Origin: Pseudomonas agarici
GTDB taxonomy: Bacteria > Pseudomonadota > Gammaproteobacteria > Pseudomonadales > Pseudomonadaceae
NCBI RefSeq assembly: GCF_900109755.1
Contig: NZ_FOAR01000024.1
Coordinates: 1-64,000 of the forward strand
Reading direction: 5' to 3'
DNA length: 64,000 nt
The notes beneath the pieces were generated by a model, which saw only the letters and a program-made list of their open reading frames with translations, was not told where the DNA came from and did no database searches. Of this stretch, positions 43,892 through 51,488 are shown in pieces (position 1 is the stretch's first letter; every line of letters begins with the position of its first letter). The position numbers and the translations under genes are program-made.

Positions 43892-44854
43892 TTAGTTGTA
43901 GGAAATATTCACGGTGACGGTGCTCGCCAGCGTGCCCTTGGTCAGAGCAGCGTTGGTCTTGTGATACTCCGCGCCCAATCGCAGCACGGCGCGGTTGGCG
44001 GATACCGCCACGGCGCGGGCGCTGTTGTGGCTGACCGTCTGGTTAGGTGTATGCAGCCATAGCGCAACACCGCCCGCCGTGCCGGTATTGGCAAAGAGTG
44101 CGGAGTTTCCGGGCGCTGGAGTGCCGGTGAATCTGAAGGTGACGGTCGAGGTGTTGGTGCAGTTGGCGGTCAGGTCGAAGTGTTTAAGGCCGGCCGAGAC
44201 ACCGGTGAAATTCGAGATCCGGACGGGATCCAGGGTGATCGTGCGGTTGACATCGCCAGCGGCGAGGTCGCAGGTGGGAGAGGCTGCAACAATCACTTTC
44301 GTGGCAGTATAGTAATTGCCCACAATGAAGTTATAACCGTAACCGCTACTACCGAATATGTGCTGATAGGCCTGTTGCGCCTGTATTGTGCCTGGAGAAA
44401 CATTGTCATGTGTCTTGATGATTTCCACTTCGACATAGTCCGCGGCGGAAATCCCCAGATCGGTGGTGCGGCTGTAGTTGCGATTTTGAGTGAAGTTAGG
44501 GGAGCCATCCAAAAACCTGAAACGAATGCCAATGCCTGGCACACCAGTCGTAAATACATTGGAAAAACCGGCAACGGGGGCGGCGGCATAGGTCAAACCG
44601 CGTTGATAAGTATAAGTGCCTGCCGTACAGCGGATATGGGTACGTGCGCCACTCGTCATCAAACGTTGTTGAAATAGAACTTTTCCGACCGGATCATGAC
44701 GATTTACGGTAATGCTGGCAGGTCCGCCGAATGATCGGAAGTCTCCTCCTCCCGCCCCTTGGATGTATTGACAGTCCGCCAATACCCAGAGCGGGAAGAG
44801 CATCGAGGTTATCAGCATAAACAGGCTGAGAGATCGCGTATTTAGTAGAGCCAT
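43892..44854 (-). CDS. Two-domain fimbrial subunit, probable tip adhesin
   Basis: 320 residues with a signal peptide (SLFMLITSMLFPLWVLA). Residues ~25-185 are a distinct N-terminal domain with GVPGIGIRFRFLDGSPNF, which resembles the equivalent segment of the 339-residue subunit. Residues ~186-320 are the pilin domain (CDLAAGDVNRTITLDPVRIS, ANCTNTSTVTFRF, FTGTPAPGNSALFANTG, VTVNISYN). The N-terminal coding part is visibly lower in GC than the pilin part. It follows the usher gene by 61 bp. A FimH-like role is inferred from domain layout. Confidence 0.8.
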   Translation of the reverse strand: MALLNTRSLSLFMLITSMLFPLWVLADCQYIQGAGGGDFRSFGGPASITVNRHDPVGKVLFQQRLMTSGARTHIRCTAGTYTYQRGLTYAAAPVAGFSNVFTTGVPGIGIRFRFLDGSPNFTQNRNYSRTTDLGISAADYVEVEIIKTHDNVSPGTIQAQQAYQHIFGSSGYGYNFIVGNYYTATKVIVAASPTCDLAAGDVNRTITLDPVRISNFTGVSAGLKHFDLTANCTNTSTVTFRFTGTPAPGNSALFANTGTAGGVALWLHTPNQTVSHNSARAVAVSANRAVLRLGAEYHKTNAALTKGTLASTVTVNISYN

Positions 44855-44915
44855 GGGATTGCTCCAGCATCAAAATTCAAAATGGAAAAAGAAGGTTCGA
44901 CAGGGCATCACTGTC

Positions 44916-47516
44916 TCATTTGGTTTCCCCGTATCGGGTGGTTCCACCGGTCTCATCGAGACTGGCATCGGCCCGGCAATCTCCCCTCATCTGCCGCAAA
45001 CCTTCGGAGTCGGCGACACTATTCAGGTCATATGCGATCCAGCAGGTGTCCGCTGGGGTCGGGCCCCACTTGACCGTCAACCGACCGCTCTCTTGCGGCA
45101 AGCGGACGAACGCCTTGCTGTTCTGCCCGACCACGCCCACGCTGGCCTCGCTTTCATCGAACACATCGGCGCCGAACGGTAACGGACTGTTATCTTCGCG
45201 GCGGGCATCGATGATCACGGCCCGTCCGCTGCTGGTCTCGTACTTCATTACCACCACGGAACCGGACCGGGGAGCGATGTTCTGCGAGGCTGACTTGAGT
45301 TCCACATCGTGGGACATGTCCCTGGGATCAAGTTCGACCACGTTCTGACGGTACGGTGTGAGGTGGGGCACTACCGCGTAGCCGTTGTCGTCCACCTGGG
45401 CCTCGTTGTTGCTGCCGACCCATGCGCCACTGGCGCCGGGTGCGTGAACCAGGCCGATGGTGTCGCCCAGCTCCGGCGTCAAGGTCAGGCCGCCGGCATG
45501 GGCCACGAGGCCTCCGGACAAGCTCGCCGATTGTGAGTGATAGCCGTTGCCCTGGCTGAAGCCGGTGGAGGCCACGGCATAGCGGCTGCGGTATTGCAGG
45601 TCGGCGTTGAAACTATTGCCGACGCCGTTGTCGGCATGGCTGGCCGAGACTCCGTAGTTGAGCTCGCTACGTTCGCCCCAGGTGCCGCCGAGGCCGGCCT
45701 GGGCACTGCTTTGGCGGTCGCCGCGGCTGAGGTTGCTCCACAGGTTCGGTGCGCGGTTCGAGTAGCCCAGCGGCAAGCTGATGGTGAGGTCGATCTGGTT
45801 GCTGCTGCGCTCGGTCAGCAGGTCGCGGCTGCGCTGGGCACTGACGGTGTAGTTCACGCGTTGCCAGGAACTGCTGTAGCCGGCGGTGAAGCTCAGGGTG
45901 CCGCTCTTGCGGTTCCAGTAGTTTTGCGATGAGCCGGTGAGGAATACCGACCCCTGGTCCAGGCTCTGATTGAGGCTGATATCCAGGCGTTCGCGCACCC
46001 GGCCCACACCTTCCAGGTCACCGCCCTGGCGGGCGATTTCACGCAGTTGTGCGGTGTCGCGGGCGTTGAGGAAACCGTCGGTGGAGTAGCGGAAGGCCCC
46101 CAGGGCGAAGTTGGTCCCGGTGTCGGCGAAGTTCTTGTTGTAGCGAGCCTGCAGGCTCTGGCCCTGGCGCTTGGCAAGCCCCGGCAGTTCGGCCTGGGAG
46201 GCGGTCAAGTCGAGGGAAATCGCCCCCACTGGGGTGTTGAACGCCGCCCCCAGCAGTTGCGACTGGTAGCCTTGCGAGGCCAATACGCCGGCATAACCGG
46301 TGACCAGGTTATTGAGACCGTATTGGAAGGTGCCTTGGGCCAGCCACGGCTTGCTGTCGAGGCCGAGCTCGTTCATCTCGCCGACGCTCAGCGAGTAACG
46401 GCTATAGCCCGGACGGATCAGGTTCACGTTGGAGGCGAACGGCACGATGAACTGCCGTTGCCGACCGTCGGACTCGGTGACGGTGACCTCCAGGTCGCCG
46501 CCGTAACCGGTGGGGAACAGGTCGTTGAGTACGAACGGACCTGGTGGCACGGTGACTTCGTCGAGCAAGATGCCGCGCTGGCGCACGCTGACCCGGGCGT
46601 TGGTCTCGGCCACCCCACGGACGATGGGGGCGTAGCCCGTCAGTGAGTCGGGTAACATGCGATCATCGGTGGACAAGGTTATGCCGCGCAGGCGGATGCT
46701 GTCGAACAACTCGCCGGAGGTATAGATCTCGCCGGTCATGAGTTGCGATTGCAGCCCAGGCAATTCCCGTTGCACATAGGTGGCGCTGCTCTGGTAGCCA
46801 CTGGTGGCTGAGTTGCTGCTGTAGGCGCCGTTGTGCCGCAGGTGCCAGCCGTTCAGGTTGAGGCCGGTGTGCAGCCCCAGGTAGTTGGAAAACGATGAAC
46901 GGCCCTGATTGTTGTTCATGAAACCGTTGGCATTGTAGCGGATGAATGCCGCGTTCACGCCCGCATCCCAGTGTTCCGGACTGACGTAGCCGCGGGCGGT
47001 GCGTGACAGGTAGAGCTGTGGTACTTGCAGGTCCAGGCGTCCGTCGCCGGTATCGAAGCTGGCGGTGGCGCCGGGTATGTAGGTGCCGATATCGCCGCAG
47101 GTCGGTAGGGCCGGTAATGCCGGCGGAACGGTTACGCCGGCTTCGGTGGCCTTTTGTGCGAGCCCGTCGAGATCGATTCCGAGCCTGATCAACAGAGGGC
47201 GTTCGAGGCAGAGCTGAGCGTTGTTCTGCCCCTCGACGGTAGCGAAGGTCAGTTCTTCCTGGCCGATCCAGTTGCCGTTGATGGAGACATCTGCACGGTA
47301 CAGGCCCGGCAGGACCACATTGCCTTCGTTGAAGCGCGAGATGTCAATCTGCCCGCCGCCGCCGGGAAAGAACGCCGGATTGAACTCCACCCGCTCGACC
47401 TCGTTCGCCGCCCAGGCATTGCCGGCGGCCAGCAGCAGGAGGCTGTGAATGACGTGAGCCAGACGGTTGCGTGGGGCACGTAATCCACCGGGTACAGATT
47501 GTGTCTTCGATCTCAT
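44916..47516 (-). CDS. Outer-membrane usher (PapC/FimD family)
   Basis: 866 residues. The signal peptide ends in LLLLAAGNAWA, followed by the usher N-terminal domain (VERVEFNPAFFPGGG, which binds chaperone-subunit complexes), the 24-strand pore with plug (FPTGYGGDLEVTVTESDGR), and C-terminal domains (DVFDESEASVGVVGQNSKAF and a final cysteine-containing region). It forms the assembly pore through which the subunits pass. Only one usher is present, served by two chaperone genes upstream. Confidence 0.93.
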   Translation of the reverse strand: MRSKTQSVPGGLRAPRNRLAHVIHSLLLLAAGNAWAANEVERVEFNPAFFPGGGGQIDISRFNEGNVVLPGLYRADVSINGNWIGQEELTFATVEGQNNAQLCLERPLLIRLGIDLDGLAQKATEAGVTVPPALPALPTCGDIGTYIPGATASFDTGDGRLDLQVPQLYLSRTARGYVSPEHWDAGVNAAFIRYNANGFMNNNQGRSSFSNYLGLHTGLNLNGWHLRHNGAYSSNSATSGYQSSATYVQRELPGLQSQLMTGEIYTSGELFDSIRLRGITLSTDDRMLPDSLTGYAPIVRGVAETNARVSVRQRGILLDEVTVPPGPFVLNDLFPTGYGGDLEVTVTESDGRQRQFIVPFASNVNLIRPGYSRYSLSVGEMNELGLDSKPWLAQGTFQYGLNNLVTGYAGVLASQGYQSQLLGAAFNTPVGAISLDLTASQAELPGLAKRQGQSLQARYNKNFADTGTNFALGAFRYSTDGFLNARDTAQLREIARQGGDLEGVGRVRERLDISLNQSLDQGSVFLTGSSQNYWNRKSGTLSFTAGYSSSWQRVNYTVSAQRSRDLLTERSSNQIDLTISLPLGYSNRAPNLWSNLSRGDRQSSAQAGLGGTWGERSELNYGVSASHADNGVGNSFNADLQYRSRYAVASTGFSQGNGYHSQSASLSGGLVAHAGGLTLTPELGDTIGLVHAPGASGAWVGSNNEAQVDDNGYAVVPHLTPYRQNVVELDPRDMSHDVELKSASQNIAPRSGSVVVMKYETSSGRAVIIDARREDNSPLPFGADVFDESEASVGVVGQNSKAFVRLPQESGRLTVKWGPTPADTCWIAYDLNSVADSEGLRQMRGDCRADASLDETGGTTRYGETK

Positions 47517-47653
47517 CGCTAACGTTCCAAACCTTGTGTGTTGCCGGATTCGGGCAAGCCGGACCCGACCGTCGCGCGTTGTTGATCGCGGACGGGGCGG
47601 GAATCTCTTTATGGACTGGCGTTCCAGGCGCGCCAGGCGCCGATGTCAGTCGG

Positions 47654-48439
47654 TCATGGTGTGACCTGGGCCTTGTGCGAGTGTCGGGCGCCGTAGTCGT
47701 CGATGGTCTGGAACTCGACCCATGCATCGGCCTTCGGTGTCGACTTGAGGCTCGGCAGGGGGAAGCGGTTATTCGCCTTGGGGTTGACCATGTTTTCCGG
47801 TCCGGTTTGGCCGACCGGCTTGGCATGGCGTTGGCCCGCCGCAACCAGTTCCACCGAATCGAAGTTCAGGTGGTAGGGCGTCGGGTTGTGCACTTCCAAG
47901 CTTTGCCCCTGATCACCGTTAACCAGCCTCCAACTTAGTTTTTCCACCGCCTGCATAGGGTCGTAGGGCAGGTTCCGCGGTCGGAAAAACACCTTGATAC
48001 GCGTGCGGAATGCGAGCTGTAATTGGTTGCTCTCTGCCGAGTCCTGGGCCTTGGGCGGTACTTCCAGCATGTTGAGCCAGAACAGGCTTTCCTTGTCCGT
48101 GGGCAGCGGTTCGCCGGTATAAGCCAGCCGGACGACCTGCTGCTTGCCCGGCTCCATGCGAAAGATCGGGGGAGTCGCCAGGAAGGGCACGCGGGCCTGT
48201 TCCGGCGCCACACCTTCGTCGCCGGTGTCTAGCCAGACCTGCACCAGGGCTGGCCGCTGGTTTTTGTTTTCGAAGCGTATCGTCACCTCCTTCTGGTTGG
48301 CCGGATACACCACCCGGGTGCCGGTGATGATGACGCTGGCCTGCGCCGTGACACTGCTGCCCAGCGCAAGGGCCATCAGCATGGACAGGCCGCAGAGGCG
48401 GGCGAGCGTGGTGATGCGTGACAATCTGCGGGTGTTCAT
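47654..48439 (-). CDS. Periplasmic fimbrial chaperone (PapD family), second copy
   Basis: 261 residues with a signal peptide (SMLMALALGSSVTAQA). Immunoglobulin-like chaperone domains: GTRVVYPANQKEVTIRFENK, ARVPFLATPPIFRMEPGKQQ, and LPTDKESLFWLNMLEVPPK, where the conserved subunit-anchoring arginine and lysine lie. It stabilises subunits until they reach the usher. It is very similar in layout to the neighbour at 48459 (20 bp upstream), a tandem duplication, perhaps one for the major subunit and one for the adhesins. Confidence 0.9.
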   Translation of the reverse strand: MNTRRLSRITTLARLCGLSMLMALALGSSVTAQASVIITGTRVVYPANQKEVTIRFENKNQRPALVQVWLDTGDEGVAPEQARVPFLATPPIFRMEPGKQQVVRLAYTGEPLPTDKESLFWLNMLEVPPKAQDSAESNQLQLAFRTRIKVFFRPRNLPYDPMQAVEKLSWRLVNGDQGQSLEVHNPTPYHLNFDSVELVAAGQRHAKPVGQTGPENMVNPKANNRFPLPSLKSTPKADAWVEFQTIDDYGARHSHKAQVTP

Positions 48440-48458
48440 GAGCTATGGTCGGTCCGGT

Positions 48459-49229
48459 TCAAGAGGTGATGTCGGCGCTGTGGCTGACGCGCGCGCCGAA
48501 GTCGCTGATTGCGGTGAACTCGACCTTCAGGGCGCCGGTGGGCGGCGTTCGCAGGGCAGGCAGCGGGAAGCGCTTGATATCGCCGGACGGCAGTAACAGG
48601 CTGTCGTTGACCTCTTTGCTCGGGGCTTTTGGATAGCGTTCATTGCGGCCTTTGCCCACCAGCTCCACCGAGCCTAGCGAGACGTGATAGGGCGTCGGGT
48701 TGACGACTTCCAGAGCGTGGCCACCCTCATGGGGCACCAGCTTCCAGCTCAGTCTTGGTGCCGCGGCACCCTTCGGATAGGGCAATCCCTGCGGTCGGAA
48801 GAACACGCGCAGGCGGGAGCGGAATGACAGTTCCAACAGATTTCTGTCGGCGGCATCGGCCGAGGTTGGCTGCACTTCCAGTACATTCAACCAAAACAGG
48901 CTTTCGCGGTCCGTGGGCAACGGCTCGCCGGTATAGCGTAGGCGCGGGGCTTGCTGCTTTTTCGGTTCAATGCGCAAGATCGGCGGTATCGCGGTAAAGG
49001 GGGCTTGCGCGGTGGCGGGCGTCGCCCGTTTGTCGCCGTCATCGAGCCAGAGCTGAACCAGGGCGGGACGTTCGCCTTTGTTCTCCAACCGGACCACGAC
49101 CTCCTGTTGTTCGGCGGGATAGATCACGCGCGCGCCATGGATGACCACGGCGGCCAGTGAGGAAGTAGCGTGCGGCGATGCCGTCAGAAAAGCACAGATG
49201 ACCATGCCCGAACGAGCCAGGTTGTTCAT
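48459..49229 (-). CDS. Periplasmic fimbrial chaperone (PapD family), first copy
   Basis: 256 residues with a signal peptide. Motifs parallel the second copy: GARVIYPAEQQEVVVRLENK, IPPILRIEPKKQQAPRL, LPTDRESLFWLNVLEVQP, then FRSRLRVFFRPQGLPY in the G1 strand region. Chaperones of this FGS type cap the incomplete immunoglobulin fold of pilins. It is the second gene of the operon, 61 bp after the major subunit. Confidence 0.9.
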   Translation of the reverse strand: MNNLARSGMVICAFLTASPHATSSLAAVVIHGARVIYPAEQQEVVVRLENKGERPALVQLWLDDGDKRATPATAQAPFTAIPPILRIEPKKQQAPRLRYTGEPLPTDRESLFWLNVLEVQPTSADAADRNLLELSFRSRLRVFFRPQGLPYPKGAAAPRLSWKLVPHEGGHALEVVNPTPYHVSLGSVELVGKGRNERYPKAPSKEVNDSLLLPSGDIKRFPLPALRTPPTGALKVEFTAISDFGARVSHSADITS

Positions 49230-49290
49230 TGGCGAAGCTCTCGTGTGGAAGGCTGGACCCGCGACAGGGCGCGGGTCCGTTGGATGATGC

Positions 49291-49854
49291 TTAGTCGGCG
49301 TACTCGATCATGAAGCCGACCCGAGTGGCGACCTGGCCTTCACCCGCCGCGCCGGTGGCGTAGTACTGAGCAGCCAGGGGAATGACCGCCTGGTTGTCGG
49401 CGATGACCGCGCCTTCGGATTTTTCGGTGTAGACGTGGATCGGCGTGCCATCGCGCTGGGTCACCTCGACCTGGACGTTGCTCGCGGCGTCGCCGCTGCT
49501 GTCGATGTTCAGGCGGCCTGTGGCAACGTCGATTGCTGGGCTGGTCGGGTCGAATGCGACCAGTGCGGTACGACCGTTGGTGCAGGCGGTTTCGCCCGGC
49601 GCGCCCACGCGAATCGAGAAACCGGTGAGGTTGGCGCGATCGCCGGCGTGGGTCAGACGCGCCGCGGACACACCTCCCAGGTCGACGTTCTTGACCACGG
49701 TGCCACCACCGGGCGCTTCGCCTTCGATGGTGCAGGTCACGTCGGTCACCAGGCCGTTGAAGTTGATGACGCCGTCGTTGGCGGCGGAAGCCGGCAGGGC
49801 GATGAGTGCTGCCAGGGCCAGGGACACGGCGGCAGAGACTTGCGAGATTTTCAT
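49291..49854 (-). CDS. Major fimbrial subunit (first gene of the operon)
   Basis: 187 residues with a signal peptide (AVSLALAALIALPASA). FimA-type domain: NDGVINFNGLVTDVTCTIEG, disulfide between VTCTIE and ETACTNG, VALVAFDPTS-type core and final FMIEYAD with a tyrosine near the end. It is unlike the other four subunits, fitting a shaft role. Being first and near the divergent promoter region, it should be the most abundant product. Confidence 0.85.
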   Translation of the reverse strand: MKISQVSAAVSLALAALIALPASAANDGVINFNGLVTDVTCTIEGEAPGGGTVVKNVDLGGVSAARLTHAGDRANLTGFSIRVGAPGETACTNGRTALVAFDPTSPAIDVATGRLNIDSSGDAASNVQVEVTQRDGTPIHVYTEKSEGAVIADNQAVIPLAAQYYATGAAGEGQVATRVGFMIEYAD

Positions 49855-50119
49855 GGAATTACCTTGAATGGTTTCAGTTGATTTCCCCTCCGGCAGCCCG
49901 CCGAGTGGAGAGTGGTAGCCTGTCGGATGAGGGGGCTACTCTCGCGCAGCCAGAGTCGATGGAACATCGAGATAACTCGAAACGCTGAAGTTTCGTGATT
50001 TCTCGAAGGGCTTTCCGTTTGTGCTCTCGGCGCTGGGTGCTATAAGCCTGAAAGTTCTGTAGGTATTCGCCGCGCCCGTCGCTGGCGGCTCGGTTTTTTC
50101 TCAGGAGGTCTAAAAAAAG
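49855..50119. promoter_or_regulatory. Divergent control region, fimbrial operon / LuxR regulator
   Basis: 265 bp. Besides the 40-bp inverted repeat listed separately, it contains a second imperfect stem at about 49908-49942 (GAGAGTGGTAGCC / GGCTACTCTC) close to the major subunit gene. An AGGAGG-like site precedes the regulator's ATG. No gene is present. Confidence 0.5.
49967..50006. promoter_or_regulatory. 40-bp imperfect inverted repeat, candidate operator
   Basis: Left arm CGAGATAACTCGAAAC (49968-49983), 6-base centre GCTGAA, right arm GTTTCGTGATTTCTCG (49990-50005). The arms are complementary at 13 of 16 positions, and flanking T/A bases extend pairing to 49967 and 50006. It has a 1-2 turn palindromic architecture suited to a dimeric regulator, and lies between two divergent transcription units. 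Binding by the LuxR-type protein at 50120 is inference. Confidence 0.7.
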
Positions 50120-50821
50120 ATGACTAGCGCAGTCCCTGGTTCCTACACGGTAATGTTGTTGGACGATCATGAACTGATAAGGGTGGGGACGGCCTTGTGG
50201 CTGTCGAAGGAGCCTGACTTTGAGGTTGTCGGGTCCTTTTCCACGGGCAGGGAGTTGCTCGATGCCCTGGCCGTGCGCCAACCCGATATTGTCGTCATCG
50301 ACTTCATGCTTGGTCCGACTGAGATCGACGGCATCAACCTGATTCGTGCCTTGAGGGTGCGTTATCCCGATTGCCGGCCGCTGGTGCTCTCGGCCCACTA
50401 CACCCCGGCGACTGTGTCGCTGGCACTACGGGCTGGAAGCTGGGGCTTCTTTGGCAAGACCCAGCGCCTGGACGGTTTGGCGGCGGCGATCCGCACCGTG
50501 GCCCGTGGGAAGATCTATCTGCATCCGGTGATGGCCAGGGAAGTGGCGACGGTGTCGGAGACGGAGGTGTATGAGGCGGCGAGCGCCACTGAGCAGGTAT
50601 CGGCCTGTGCCCATGACATTCTCTCGCCCAGGGAGAGGGAAGTGCTGCGCTGTTTTCTCGATGGTATGTCGGTGAACGGGATCGCCGAGAAATTTTCGCG
50701 CAGCGCCAATACCATCAGCACACAGAAACAGTCGGCTTATCGCAAGCTCGGGATCAAGACCGACAGCGAACTGTTCAAGTTGTCCAGTTCGTTGCGAGAC
50801 CCCAATGCGATGGGCTTCTGA
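50120..50821 (+). CDS. Orphan LuxR-type response regulator (RcsB-like)
   Basis: 233 residues. Receiver domain: acidic pocket VMLLDDHELI, phosphorylation aspartate D61 in VVIDFML, S91 in VLSAHYTP and K113 in FFGKTQ. C-terminal LuxR helix-turn-helix at about 168-212 (LSPREREVLRCFLDGMSVNG, FSRSANTISTQKQSAYRKLG). No sensor kinase is nearby. Divergence from the fimbrial operon, with a palindrome between them, makes it the likely fimbrial regulator; RcsB regulates the CupD fimbriae in P. aeruginosa. Residues 140-160 form a variable linker. Confidence 0.9.
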   Translation: MTSAVPGSYTVMLLDDHELIRVGTALWLSKEPDFEVVGSFSTGRELLDALAVRQPDIVVIDFMLGPTEIDGINLIRALRVRYPDCRPLVLSAHYTPATVSLALRAGSWGFFGKTQRLDGLAAAIRTVARGKIYLHPVMAREVATVSETEVYEAASATEQVSACAHDILSPREREVLRCFLDGMSVNGIAEKFSRSANTISTQKQSAYRKLGIKTDSELFKLSSSLRDPNAMGF

Positions 50822-50863
50822 CGTCGAGCGGCCAGCAGGGCTGTGCCTGCGTTGGCGCTCGTG

Positions 50864-51433
50864 TCAGATAAAGGTCACCACGCCATCGGCCAGGGATTTC
50901 ACTCGGGCCAGCGATTCTACGCGATAGCCTTGAGCGTCCAGTTCGGCACGGCCGCCCTGGAACGACTTCTCGATCACGATGCCCAGGCCCGCCACCGTCG
51001 CGCCGGCCTGCTTGATGATCGAGATCAGGGCTTGGGACGCCTTGCCGTTGGCCAGGAAGTCATCAATGATCAGCACCCGATCGCTGCTGGTCAGGTGACG
51101 CGGGGAGACCGCCACGGTGCTTTCCACTTGCTTGGTGAAGGAATAGACGGTTGCCGACAGCAGGTGCTCCGTCAAGGTCAGGGACTGGTGCTTGCGGGCG
51201 AAAATCACTGGTACGCCGAGGTTCAGCCCGGTCATGATCGCCGGAGCAATGCCTGAGGCCTCGATGGTGACGATCTTGGTGATGCCCGAATCGGCGAACA
51301 GCGTGGCGAATTGGTCACCGATCAGTTTCATCAACTGCGGGTCGATCTGGTGGTTCAGGAAGGCGTCGACCTTCAGGACCTGATCGGAAAGCACGATGCC
51401 TTCTTCGCGAATTTTCTTATGCAGTGCTTCCAC
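50864..51433 (-). CDS. xpt: Xanthine phosphoribosyltransferase
   Basis: 189 residues, normal for Xpt. It recycles xanthine to XMP with PRPP, feeding guanine nucleotide synthesis. Features are KIREEGIVLSDQVLKVDAFLNHQIDPQLMK-type N terminus (shown here only in part: LSDQVLKVDAFLNHQ), the GVPVIFARKHQSLT segment and the PRPP motif VLIIDDFLANGKASQAL. It lies 55 bp downstream of rep on the same strand, the usual Pseudomonas order. Confidence 0.95.
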   Translation of the reverse strand: MEALHKKIREEGIVLSDQVLKVDAFLNHQIDPQLMKLIGDQFATLFADSGITKIVTIEASGIAPAIMTGLNLGVPVIFARKHQSLTLTEHLLSATVYSFTKQVESTVAVSPRHLTSSDRVLIIDDFLANGKASQALISIIKQAGATVAGLGIVIEKSFQGGRAELDAQGYRVESLARVKSLADGVVTFI

Positions 51434-51488
51434 GGAACGTCCTCAAGTAGCGCGTGTTGCGCTGAAGATTAGATAAAAATAGTTAATT

